The notes below the pieces were generated by a model. That model had not been told where the DNA came from. It did no database searches and saw only the letters and a list, made by a program, of their open reading frames with translations. 14,712 bases of DNA, taken from the NCBI GenBank assembly GCA_964640725.1, contig CAZXIJ010000055.1, forward strand, positions 1 through 14,712, written 5' to 3'. This document shows, piece by piece, positions 1-6,181 of the stretch. The stretch comes from CALHVX01 sp964640725 (lineage in GTDB: Bacteria; Pseudomonadota; Gammaproteobacteria; Pseudomonadales; Azotimanducaceae). How positions within the stretch are numbered: position 1 is the stretch's first letter; the number at the start of each line of letters is the position of its first letter. A program made the position numbers and the translations under genes.

Positions 1-191
1 ATCGCCAGGGCCGGGCCCAGATCAACGGCCTTGATGCGGGCGTGCGCGTGCGGGCTGCGCAGGATCTGCCCGTGGATCATGTTGGGCAGGTTTTGATCGG
101 CGCCGTACAGGGCGCGACCGGTCACTTTGTCGACGCCATCGGGCCGGACCGGCCGGGTGCCGACATATTTGAGATCGCGTGCTTCTGCCAC
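1..191 (-). CDS. Xanthine dehydrogenase-family molybdopterin-binding subunit, N-terminal fragment
   Basis: This is the first part of a large-subunit molybdenum hydroxylase (aldehyde oxidase/xanthine dehydrogenase/CO dehydrogenase family). The rest lies beyond the left edge. The visible residues include VGTRPVRPDGVDKVTGRALY, then GADQNLPNMIHGQILRSPHA and HARIKAVDL. This is the conserved opening of the a/b hammerhead domain, where substrate enters an enzyme that oxidises aromatic aldehydes or heterocycles with a molybdopterin cofactor. The start is uncertain. I prefer GTG at 191, because GAGGG sits 6 bases ahead of it and it places the conserved DLKYVG segment near the N terminus, as is usual. 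An in-frame ATG at 230 would add 13 residues but has only a weak AGG ahead of it. The gene is divergent from the thiolase-like gene. The substrate cannot be judged from this fragment. Confidence 0.8.
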   Translation of the reverse strand, partial: MAEARDLKYVGTRPVRPDGVDKVTGRALYGADQNLPNMIHGQILRSPHAHARIKAVDLGPALA

Positions 192-324
192 CGGGTACCC
201 TCGAGATTTGTTGCCTCGCAAATCTACCATGCCGGCCTGGAGGCGGGTACCACGGGCGCAAACGGCACCGCGGGCGAGGTCATCGTTTATGCTAGGCGCT
301 TCCTTGTCCCGCAGGAATGCCGCC

Positions 325-1878
325 ATGTCCGAACCCGCAGCCCATCTGCCCGTCATTGTCGGCGTTGGCCAGACCGTTATCCGGGACCTGCCGAGCGATC
401 CGCTGGCCTGGCCAACGCCGCAGTCGCTCGCCCTCGAGGCCTGTCAGAACGCGCTTCGGGACGCAGATGCGAGCAGCGGGGTCGACGCGCTCAGCCAGGC
501 CATCGATACGGTGGCGTTTGTGCGGATCAACGCGGATTCCATGCCCAAGCCGTCGCCGCTCGGGCGCTGCGACAATCTGCCGCGGGCCGTGGCGCAGGGC
601 CTGGGCATTGATCCGGCATCGGCGATTTACAGCATTGTCGGTGGCCAGAGCCCCCAGCAACTGGTGAACGAGTTCGCGGGCAAACTCGGCACCGGCGACT
701 GCGAAGCGGTGCTGCTGACCGGGGCCGAGGCCATTGCCACGCAAAAGCAGATCGCGCGCCAGGGCGCCGAGCTGTCCTGGGAGCAACAGGTCGAAGGCCA
801 GCTGGAAGATCGCGGGCACGGGCCGGCGCTGTTTGATCCCTACGAAATTGCCAATGGCCTGGGGCTGCCGCCGCAGGTCTACGGCGGCTTCGAACATGCG
901 TGGCGCGCGGCTCGCGGTATGAGCCGGGACGCCCATCGGGCCCACATGGGCGCGCTGTTTGCGCCGTTCAGCGAGGTCGCGGCCCGACATCCCCAGGCGC
1001 AGTTCCCCACGGCTCGCACCGCGAATTTCCTGTCCACGGAAACGCCAGACAACTATCGGGTGGCTGATCCGTTCCTCAAGTGGCACGTCGCGCAGGACGC
1101 GGTGAATCAGGGCGCGGCGCTGGTGCTGACAACGGTCGGCAAAGCGATGGCCCTGGGCATTCCCCGGGAGCGCTGGGTGTTCTGCCTGGAAGGCGCCGAT
1201 GCCCAGGACAAAGTGGTCTCGGAGCGACCGTCGCTCGGCGAATCCGCAGCCATGGATGCGGTGCTCGACACGGCGATTGGCGGGCTCTACGTTCGCCCGG
1301 GGGACATCAGCCACTTCGAGCTCTACAGCTGTTTTCCCTGTGCCGTGCAATTTGCCTGCGATGCCTTGGGCATCGATCCGTTTGCCGACGGCGGGCCAGC
1401 GCGATTGACCCAGACCGGGGGGCTGCCGTTTTTCGGGGGTGCCGGTAACAACTACAGCATGCACGGTATCGCGAGCATGGTAGACACGCTGCGGGCCGAT
1501 GCCGGTTCCCTGGGGCTGGTGCTCGCGAACGGCGGCTTTCTCTCGAAGGAGTCCGCAGGCCTTTACTCCACCACGCCGAACCTGCATTGGCGCCCCGTGG
1601 ACAACGCGTTGGCGCAGGCACGCATCAACAGCGAAGCGCCGGTGCCGCGCGCGGAGCCCGGCTCCACGGGCACCGTGGAAAGCTACGGTGTCGCCTACGT
1701 CAAACGCGAGCCGTTGCTGGGCTACGTCTATGGCCGAACCGATAGCGGGGCGCGATTTATGGCCCGAACCGAGAAGGGCGACGTTGCGTCAATCCAGGCC
1801 CTGCTGCGGGACGACCCGATCGGTCACCCGGTCACCGCGGCGCCGGGCGAGCGGCACAACGTGCTGCGTCTGACTTGA
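325..1878 (+). CDS. Thiolase-like acetyl-CoA acetyltransferase (SCP2-thiolase-like)
   Basis: This 517-residue protein belongs to the thiolase superfamily, in the group usually annotated acetyl-CoA acetyltransferase. It opens with the typical VIVGVGQ strand and carries GGQSPQ in the N-terminal half, ELYSCFPCAV in the C-terminal half, and GGAGNNYSMHGIA where thiolases have their GHP loop. About 90 residues follow as an extra C-terminal segment. True thiolases have a nucleophilic cysteine near the position of GGQSPQ, and none is visible there. The protein may therefore bind acyl-CoA or do a related reaction rather than classic thiolysis. ATG 325 is chosen because AGGA lies 8 bases upstream and the homologous region begins there; the frame is open further upstream. 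It converges on the acyl-CoA operon, leaving 13 bases between the stops. Family is sure; activity is not. Confidence 0.88.
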   Translation: MSEPAAHLPVIVGVGQTVIRDLPSDPLAWPTPQSLALEACQNALRDADASSGVDALSQAIDTVAFVRINADSMPKPSPLGRCDNLPRAVAQGLGIDPASAIYSIVGGQSPQQLVNEFAGKLGTGDCEAVLLTGAEAIATQKQIARQGAELSWEQQVEGQLEDRGHGPALFDPYEIANGLGLPPQVYGGFEHAWRAARGMSRDAHRAHMGALFAPFSEVAARHPQAQFPTARTANFLSTETPDNYRVADPFLKWHVAQDAVNQGAALVLTTVGKAMALGIPRERWVFCLEGADAQDKVVSERPSLGESAAMDAVLDTAIGGLYVRPGDISHFELYSCFPCAVQFACDALGIDPFADGGPARLTQTGGLPFFGGAGNNYSMHGIASMVDTLRADAGSLGLVLANGGFLSKESAGLYSTTPNLHWRPVDNALAQARINSEAPVPRAEPGSTGTVESYGVAYVKREPLLGYVYGRTDSGARFMARTEKGDVASIQALLRDDPIGHPVTAAPGERHNVLRLT

Positions 1879-1891
1879 CTCGCGCAGTCCG

Positions 1892-2713
1892 CTAGCGGGG
1901 CGAAAAAGTCAGCGTTCCCTGCTGCGCGACGCTGGCGATCAGGGTGCCATCCGCCCGGTGCAAATGGCCGTGCACCAGACCGCGACCGTGCGCCGCAGCC
2001 GGACTTTCCATGGTGTACAGCAGCCAGTCATCGAAGCGGGCTGGCACGTGCAGCCAGATGCTGTGATCGAGGCTGGCGCCGGCCAGCTGGCCCCGGTCGG
2101 CATGAGGCCGCCAGGCGGTGCCGAGCAGCGTGCGATCCGTCGCGTAGACGAGCACGGCCAGCTGCATGACCGGGTCCTCGGGCAGCGGTGCCGTGGGTTT
2201 CATCCACACTCGTTTGGCGGGCGGCAGGGGCTCGCTCCCGGTCAGGGGGTCGCACAGACGCACGTCGATCACCGCGCTCCGGGTCGGGTCACGCCCCCGC
2301 AGCGCGTCGCGATTGGGCAGGCCCAGGGGCTCGGGGGCCTCCGGCATGGGGCTTTGATGGGATGGCCCGCCGTCGAAGGCAGCAAAGCTGGCCAACATGG
2401 TGAGGATCGGCTTGCCATCCTGGAGCGCGGTGACGGTGCAGGTTCCAAAGCTGCGACCGTGTTTGGTGGCGATGACCTGGTAGGCGATATCGCTGTCGGG
2501 GCGTCCCGGACGCAAAAAGTTGGCGTGCATCGCGTGCATGTGCCGGTCCGGGAAAGTTCGCGCTGCAGCGACCGCCGCCTGCGCGATCACCAAACCGCCG
2601 TAAAGCCGGTTGTTTGCGGTGACGCCGCCGCTGCCCGCGCCGCCGATCCAGCAGCCAGGGTCGTCCCCGGGCCGCAGCGCTAACCGCTGCAGCAAGCGTT
2701 CGAAGGCGTTCAT
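1892..2713 (-). CDS. TesB-like acyl-CoA thioesterase (double hotdog)
   Basis: This 273-residue protein hydrolyses acyl-CoA to free fatty acid and CoA, as TesB-type thioesterases do. The N-terminal hotdog shows RLYGGLVIAQAAVAAA (residues 36-51), MHANFLRPGRPDSDIAYQV and HGRSF. The C-terminal hotdog shows GASLDHSIWLH with the conserved Asp at 216, then WLLYTMESPAAAHGRGLVHG, and VAQQG with the probable catalytic Gln at 264. The third E. coli TesB polar residue (Thr) falls near ESP and is not clearly kept. Length is close to E. coli TesB (286 residues). It is the last gene of a three-gene operon. Only 9 bases separate it from the stop of the flavin oxidoreductase, and its own ribosome-binding site is weak, so it may depend on translational coupling. 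Its likely job is releasing CoA from acyl-CoAs that stall in degradation. Confidence 0.88.
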   Translation of the reverse strand: MNAFERLLQRLALRPGDDPGCWIGGAGSGGVTANNRLYGGLVIAQAAVAAARTFPDRHMHAMHANFLRPGRPDSDIAYQVIATKHGRSFGTCTVTALQDGKPILTMLASFAAFDGGPSHQSPMPEAPEPLGLPNRDALRGRDPTRSAVIDVRLCDPLTGSEPLPPAKRVWMKPTAPLPEDPVMQLAVLVYATDRTLLGTAWRPHADRGQLAGASLDHSIWLHVPARFDDWLLYTMESPAAAHGRGLVHGHLHRADGTLIASVAQQGTLTFSPR

Positions 2714-2722
2714 CCGTCGCAG

Positions 2723-3856
2723 TCAGCTGCCCAAAAAGCCGCTCATGCGCTCCGTGGCCTTGGCGAAGTCTTCCATAAAGTCGTACACCACGGTGCGGGC
2801 CGACTGCTCGACGTTCATCAGGCCAACGCCTTGACCCACCCAATAGGTGGCCAGACGCTTGGCGTTGGGGTCACCGGCCTCTGCGAGCTTGTCGATACGA
2901 TTCAGGGCCGGGCCGCTGATCAGGCCCTGCAGGGGCATGGGCAGCGGTTCCGGCGACTCTGGACCTTGCCAGGCATCGGTCCACGGAGATCGAAGCTGGC
3001 GGGTGTACTTGCCGGTGCGGCTCTTGGAACGCACCGTTTGCCGAGAGCTTGCGGTCAGCATTTTCTCCTTGATGGAGGGCAGGGTCTCCGCCTCGCTGGT
3101 GGTCAGCCACACGGAGCCGCACCAGGCCCCTTCGGCGCCCATGGCCATGCAGGCAGCCATCTGGCGGCCGGTCACGATGCCGCCGGCAGCGAGCACCGAA
3201 ACGTTCGGATGGTCGCTGACTGCCTCGACAACCTCGGGCACCAGCACCAGGGTCGAAACTTCGCCGCAGTGGCCGCCGGCTTCGGTGCCGGAAACCACGA
3301 GGACATCGACGCCGGCTTCGGCGTGCTTGATGGCGTGTTCCTTGGCGCCGGTCAGAGCGCCGACCAGAATGCCGGCTTCCCGGGCACGCTCGAACATGCT
3401 CGCCGGTGGCACGCCCAGGGCATTGACGATCATCTTGATCGGGTGGTTGAACGCGACATCCATCTGCGCGGTCGCGCCCTTCTCGCGCAGGTTGTCGCCA
3501 AAGGTCGTGCTGACCTTGTGGTCCCACAGCCCTTCGGTGGAGATGTGGTTCTCGGCCAGGATGCGCTCGACATGCCGGCGGTGAGTGTCGGGCACGCGGT
3601 CAAGCAGGTCCTGCGGCGTCAGGTCGCCGGCTTTGTCGGCCATGCTGGTCGGTACGATCAGGTCCACGCCGTAGGGCTTGCCGTCGACGTGCTCGTCGAT
3701 CCAGGCGAGCTCCACCTCCAGGGACTCCGGGGTGTGACCGACGGCACCGAGCACGCCGAAGCCGCCCGCTTTGCTGACTGCGGCGATGACGTCCCGGCAA
3801 TGGCTGAAAGCGAACAGCGGAAATTCGATACCGAGTTTTTCGCAAAGATCGTTCAT
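2723..3856 (-). CDS. Nitronate monooxygenase-like NAD(P)H-dependent flavin oxidoreductase
   Basis: This 377-residue TIM-barrel flavoprotein belongs to the nitronate monooxygenase/2-nitropropane dioxygenase family (COG2070-type). FMN-binding features are visible: GTEAGGHCGE at 190-199, with the His at 196, and AAGGIVTGRQMA at 223-234, followed by MGAEGAWCGSVWL. The N terminus reads FPLFAFSHCRDVIAAVSKAG, which differs from the APM(A)GG opening of the best-studied nitronate monooxygenases, so the true substrate may not be a nitronate. ATG 3856 is chosen because AGGAG lies about 9 bases upstream; the frame is open further up but that part overlaps the crotonase gene. It is the middle gene of the crotonase-oxidoreductase-thioesterase operon, starting 23 bases after the crotonase stop. 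Related genes often travel with acyl-CoA genes. A role as an acyl-CoA reductase-like partner is only inferred. Confidence 0.85.
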   Translation of the reverse strand: MNDLCEKLGIEFPLFAFSHCRDVIAAVSKAGGFGVLGAVGHTPESLEVELAWIDEHVDGKPYGVDLIVPTSMADKAGDLTPQDLLDRVPDTHRRHVERILAENHISTEGLWDHKVSTTFGDNLREKGATAQMDVAFNHPIKMIVNALGVPPASMFERAREAGILVGALTGAKEHAIKHAEAGVDVLVVSGTEAGGHCGEVSTLVLVPEVVEAVSDHPNVSVLAAGGIVTGRQMAACMAMGAEGAWCGSVWLTTSEAETLPSIKEKMLTASSRQTVRSKSRTGKYTRQLRSPWTDAWQGPESPEPLPMPLQGLISGPALNRIDKLAEAGDPNAKRLATYWVGQGVGLMNVEQSARTVVYDFMEDFAKATERMSGFLGS

Positions 3857-3879
3857 GAATTGGGTCTCCTGTGGGGCCT

Positions 3880-4698
3880 TCAGCGGCCCTGATAGTTCGG
3901 GGCGCGTTTCTCGACGAAGGCCCGCATGCCTTCCTTGGCGTCTTCCGTTCGCGCGCACAGCACCTGGTTGCGGTTCTCGATCGCCATCGCGGCCTCGAGG
4001 CCCTGGGCATCGATGGCCATATTCAGGCCCTCCTTGGTGAGCCGAAGGCCCATAGGGGAAGTGGTGAGCATGGCCTGCAGATAGTCGTCGGCAGCGTTGT
4101 CCAGCTCGGCCTCGGGCACCACCCTGGAGACCAGGCCCGTCGCCAGCGCCCGGTCGGCGTGAATGAAGTTGCCGGTCAGCATCAACTCAGACGCAATCGA
4201 GGTGCCGACCAACCGCGGCAGGAAGTAGCTCGCGCCCATGTCGCAGGCAGACAGCCCGATGCGAATGAAAGCGGCATTCATGCGGGCGCTGTCGGCGGCG
4301 ACCCGGATATCGCTGGCCAGCGCGAAAGCGAAGCCGCCGCCGCAAGCAGGCCCCTGGATCAGGCTGATGATCGGCTGCGGTGCCCGGCGCATACGGATAT
4401 AGACTTCCGCCAGATATCCCTGAAAACCCATGCCGGCGCCGAAGGGCGCGCTGGTTCCGCCTGCCTGCGAGGCTTTGATATCGAGCCCGGCACAGAATGC
4501 CCGGCCGGCGCCGCGCAGCACCACCACGCGGGTGGTCTGGTCTTCGCACAGCCCGCCAAAGAAATCGCGCAGCTCGGTCACCATGTCGGTGGTGATGGCA
4601 TTCAGCGCCTCAGGCCGGTTCAGAGTCAGGTGCGCGACCGGGCCCTCGGCCCGCACGGTAATGGTCTGATAGCCAGACCAGCTTTTCGGTTCGCTCAT
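3880..4698 (-). CDS. Enoyl-CoA hydratase/isomerase family protein (crotonase fold)
   Basis: This 272-residue crotonase is the first gene of the minus-strand acyl-CoA operon. The oxyanion-hole segments are clear: AFCAGLDIKA (residues 67-76) and GPACGGGFAFALASDI (116-131). The third signature is IGLSACDMGASYFLPRLVG (147-165). Both glutamates that catalyse hydration in rat mitochondrial hydratase appear to be replaced. Ala 124 sits where Glu144 would be, and the Glu164 region resembles dienoyl-CoA isomerases, with Asp 153 in the position of their catalytic Asp. An isomerase or other crotonase reaction is therefore as likely as hydration. ATG 4698 is preferred, with a GGGGGA stretch 5 bases upstream; an in-frame TTG at 4710 is a weaker choice. 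A perfect inverted repeat lies just upstream and may control the operon. The family is certain, the reaction is not. Confidence 0.9.
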   Translation of the reverse strand: MSEPKSWSGYQTITVRAEGPVAHLTLNRPEALNAITTDMVTELRDFFGGLCEDQTTRVVVLRGAGRAFCAGLDIKASQAGGTSAPFGAGMGFQGYLAEVYIRMRRAPQPIISLIQGPACGGGFAFALASDIRVAADSARMNAAFIRIGLSACDMGASYFLPRLVGTSIASELMLTGNFIHADRALATGLVSRVVPEAELDNAADDYLQAMLTTSPMGLRLTKEGLNMAIDAQGLEAAMAIENRNQVLCARTEDAKEGMRAFVEKRAPNYQGR

Positions 4699-4719
4699 GG
4701 CGTCCCCCAACGCTTGTTT

Positions 4720-4741
4720 GGCTTCGATTGTACTCGAAGCC
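4720..4741. promoter_or_regulatory. Perfect 8-bp inverted repeat before the acyl-CoA operon (operator or terminator)
   Basis: Arms GGCTTCGA (4720-4727) and TCGAAGCC (4734-4741) pair perfectly around a 6-base centre. On the minus strand the centre contains TACAAT, a good -10 hexamer, about 30 bases before the crotonase ATG; no good -35 stands at the usual distance. The repeat also lies 11 bases after the stop of the upstream secreted-protein gene. It could therefore be a repressor operator on the operon promoter or a stem-loop that ends the upstream transcript. No T-run follows on either strand, which weakens the terminator reading. Confidence 0.5.
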
Positions 4742-4752
4742 TCGCGCAGCGC

Positions 4753-5289
4753 TTACTGCATGCGGGAGGACAGCTTCCGAACGGTGGGGTGATTCATGAG
4801 CGCCCGAACTTTCGGGTTGCTGGCAAGGCTCGAGTAGTCCTGGCTCAGGATCGCCTGGCGGATCGCGGGGTCCTCGAGCAGAGACTGCAAAGCCGGATCG
4901 CTGCCCAGAGCCGTGATATCCCGCAGGGCTTGCGGGTCCGCCTGCAGGCGCGTCATGAGGTCGCTGACCGCCTGATTCAGATTGGTCCCCGCAGGAAGGT
5001 CCGGGCTTGACGTGCTGTCGGGACTGGCAGTGCTCGCGCCGCCGGCCGCACTTCCGGCACCGTAGCGCACCAGGGCCACCTTGCTCTGGGGAATGGTGAC
5101 CGTTCCCAGGCTCTCGGTGCGCAGGTGGTAGGCGTTGTTCTTGAGGGACAGGACTTCGCCGCGCAGCGTCGAGCCATCGGTCAGCTCAACGGTGGCCGTC
5201 TCAGCGCGAGCAGCCGCGTTGGCGCTGGCCAGGATCACCACAAACATGAGTCTGAAAAAGCGAACTGGCATACTGGTTACCCGGTTCAT
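4753..5289 (-). CDS. Secreted protein with SH3-like domain and STI1-like C-terminal repeats
   Basis: This hypothetical protein of about 178 residues has a signal peptide: a basic PVRFFR, a hydrophobic LMFVVILASANAAA and an Ala-X-Ala cleavage site (ARA before ETA). The mature protein starts with a small beta-rich module (about residues 31-76, VELTDGSTLRGEVLSLKNNA and on to TVTIPQSKVALVRY), like SH3/LSm-type domains. A Gly/Ala/Ser/Pro-rich linker follows (77-102). The C-terminal 75 residues are helical, with repeated DP/NP turns (DPALQSLLEDPAIRQAIL, SNPKVRALMNHPTVRKL). This resembles the STI1 motif of co-chaperones, here probably in the periplasm. The start is unsure: ATG 5289 is listed, but ATG 5271 gives a more typical signal peptide, GTG 5301 is also possible, and none has a clear ribosome-binding site. 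Its function is unknown. Confidence 0.72.
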   Translation of the reverse strand: MNRVTSMPVRFFRLMFVVILASANAAARAETATVELTDGSTLRGEVLSLKNNAYHLRTESLGTVTIPQSKVALVRYGAGSAAGGASTASPDSTSSPDLPAGTNLNQAVSDLMTRLQADPQALRDITALGSDPALQSLLEDPAIRQAILSQDYSSLASNPKVRALMNHPTVRKLSSRMQ

Positions 5290-5304
5290 GACATCGAGCA
5301 CACT

Positions 5305-5745
5305 ATGGCGGATCAGCCCCCCCTGAGCGAGTCTGCAGCTTACGCAATCGCGGCCTGGTCACGTTTTGAGGACGAAATCGACGATCTCTTGCTGAAAGCG
5401 CTCGTCAGTACCTTCGCTCTGGTGGCGGCCAGCGACGGCAATCTGGCGCCCCAGGAGTCGGCCCGCTTCTTCTCGATGCTCCGGACCCGGGCCCGCCTGT
5501 TCCCGGGCTTCGACTTCGACTGGGTCGAAGACAGCTTCCGGGACGCCTGTGCGGCGCTGCTGAGTGATCCCGAGGCCGGTCAGTCGCGCGCCAAGGGCCA
5601 TATCGAGGCGGTCAAGCGAACGGCCTCGCACTGCCAGCTGGTGCTGGCCGCGGCGCATGTTGCGGCCGATGCGGACGATCGGGAACAGCCCCAGGAGCGG
5701 GCCGTGGTGGCCGAGATTCGGACCCTGCTGGACGTCTCTGCCTAG
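5305..5745 (+). CDS. TerB-like (tellurite-resistance/DjlA N-terminal-like) protein
   Basis: This 146-residue, all-helical, acidic protein has no signal peptide. Two similar segments recall the internal symmetry of TerB-like domains: FALVAASDGNLAPQESARF (37-55) and AHVAADADDREQPQERAVV (117-135). Each has an acidic loop (ASDG, DADD) followed by a conserved Glu at the next helix. TerB-like domains can bind metal ions and are found in stress and membrane-associated complexes. No TerC, TerD or other ter genes are nearby, so tellurite resistance should not be assumed. ATG 5305 is chosen because upstream codons would run antisense to the signal peptide of the neighbouring gene; GAG about 7 bases upstream is only a weak ribosome-binding site. 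Its start is about 15 bases from the divergent secreted-protein start. It converges with the Dabb gene. Confidence 0.68.
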   Translation: MADQPPLSESAAYAIAAWSRFEDEIDDLLLKALVSTFALVAASDGNLAPQESARFFSMLRTRARLFPGFDFDWVEDSFRDACAALLSDPEAGQSRAKGHIEAVKRTASHCQLVLAAAHVAADADDREQPQERAVVAEIRTLLDVSA

Positions 5746-5762
5746 CGCCCAGCACCCCCGGC

Positions 5763-6059
5763 TTAACGGTCTATGTCGTACTGGACCGCGCTGCGGGCCG
5801 CGATGTTGGGGCGCAGGTGGCCGCTCAGTACAGCCACGTGCGCGGGGTCGGCGGCGTAGGCCTCGTAGCCCGCGCGATCGTCAAAATCCGCCACCAGGGC
5901 GAAATCGAAGTTGTCTTCCGCCAGCCCCGCATCGGTGCCAAATTCGTAGCGCCGAACCATGGGCAGGTGGCGCAGGCCATCGAGGGCCGTTCGAACCTCT
6001 GCGACCGTGGCCGGGGTGGTGCCATCTTTAAAGCGAAACATCACGCAATGTCGAAACAT
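5763..6059 (-). CDS. Dabb (stress-responsive alpha/beta-barrel) domain protein
   Basis: This 98-residue protein matches the dimeric ferredoxin-like Dabb family. It has the opening HCVMFRFKDGTTPATVAEV, a LPMVRRYEFGTDAG strand, a central DFALVADFDDRAGYEAYAAD segment, and the typical HVAVLSGHLRP near the end. Dabb proteins form beta-barrel homodimers; some are enzymes such as olivetolic acid cyclase, but most bacterial members have no known role. ATG 6059 has GGAG about 9 bases upstream. The gene stands alone: it converges with the TerB-like gene (17 bases between stops) and is divergent from abgT, with 122 bases between their starts. A supply or detoxification role is only a guess. Confidence 0.85.
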   Translation of the reverse strand: MFRHCVMFRFKDGTTPATVAEVRTALDGLRHLPMVRRYEFGTDAGLAEDNFDFALVADFDDRAGYEAYAADPAHVAVLSGHLRPNIAARSAVQYDIDR

Positions 6060-6181
6060 AGGGGGACTCCAGCATCAGTTGCGCGCCAGTCTGGTAGTTC
6101 CGAAAGCGATTGCATAGGCTTTGCCGCAGATTTGCAGCGCCGGCTGCGGCCGGCAACGACAATCAGCAGGGCGACGCCAGA

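Noticed and set aside
231..324. Possible promoter TATGCT before the thiolase-like gene
   Set aside because: No acceptable -35 stands at a normal distance, so I could not support a promoter call.
292..1587. Long open frame antisense to the thiolase-like gene
   Set aside because: It is a GC-bias shadow: low-complexity Arg/Gly/Ala-rich translation, no family motif, fully inside a well-supported gene.
1889..1898. Palindrome CCGCTAGCGG between the convergent stops
   Set aside because: It has no loop and no T-run, and includes the thioesterase stop codon; not a credible terminator.
2831..5010. Long plus-strand open frames opposite the oxidoreductase and crotonase genes
   Set aside because: Their translations show no domain, and the minus-strand genes have clear motifs and ribosome-binding sites.
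5305..5745. Tellurite-resistance locus
   Set aside because: Only a TerB-like domain is present; no other ter genes occur, so a resistance function is not supported.
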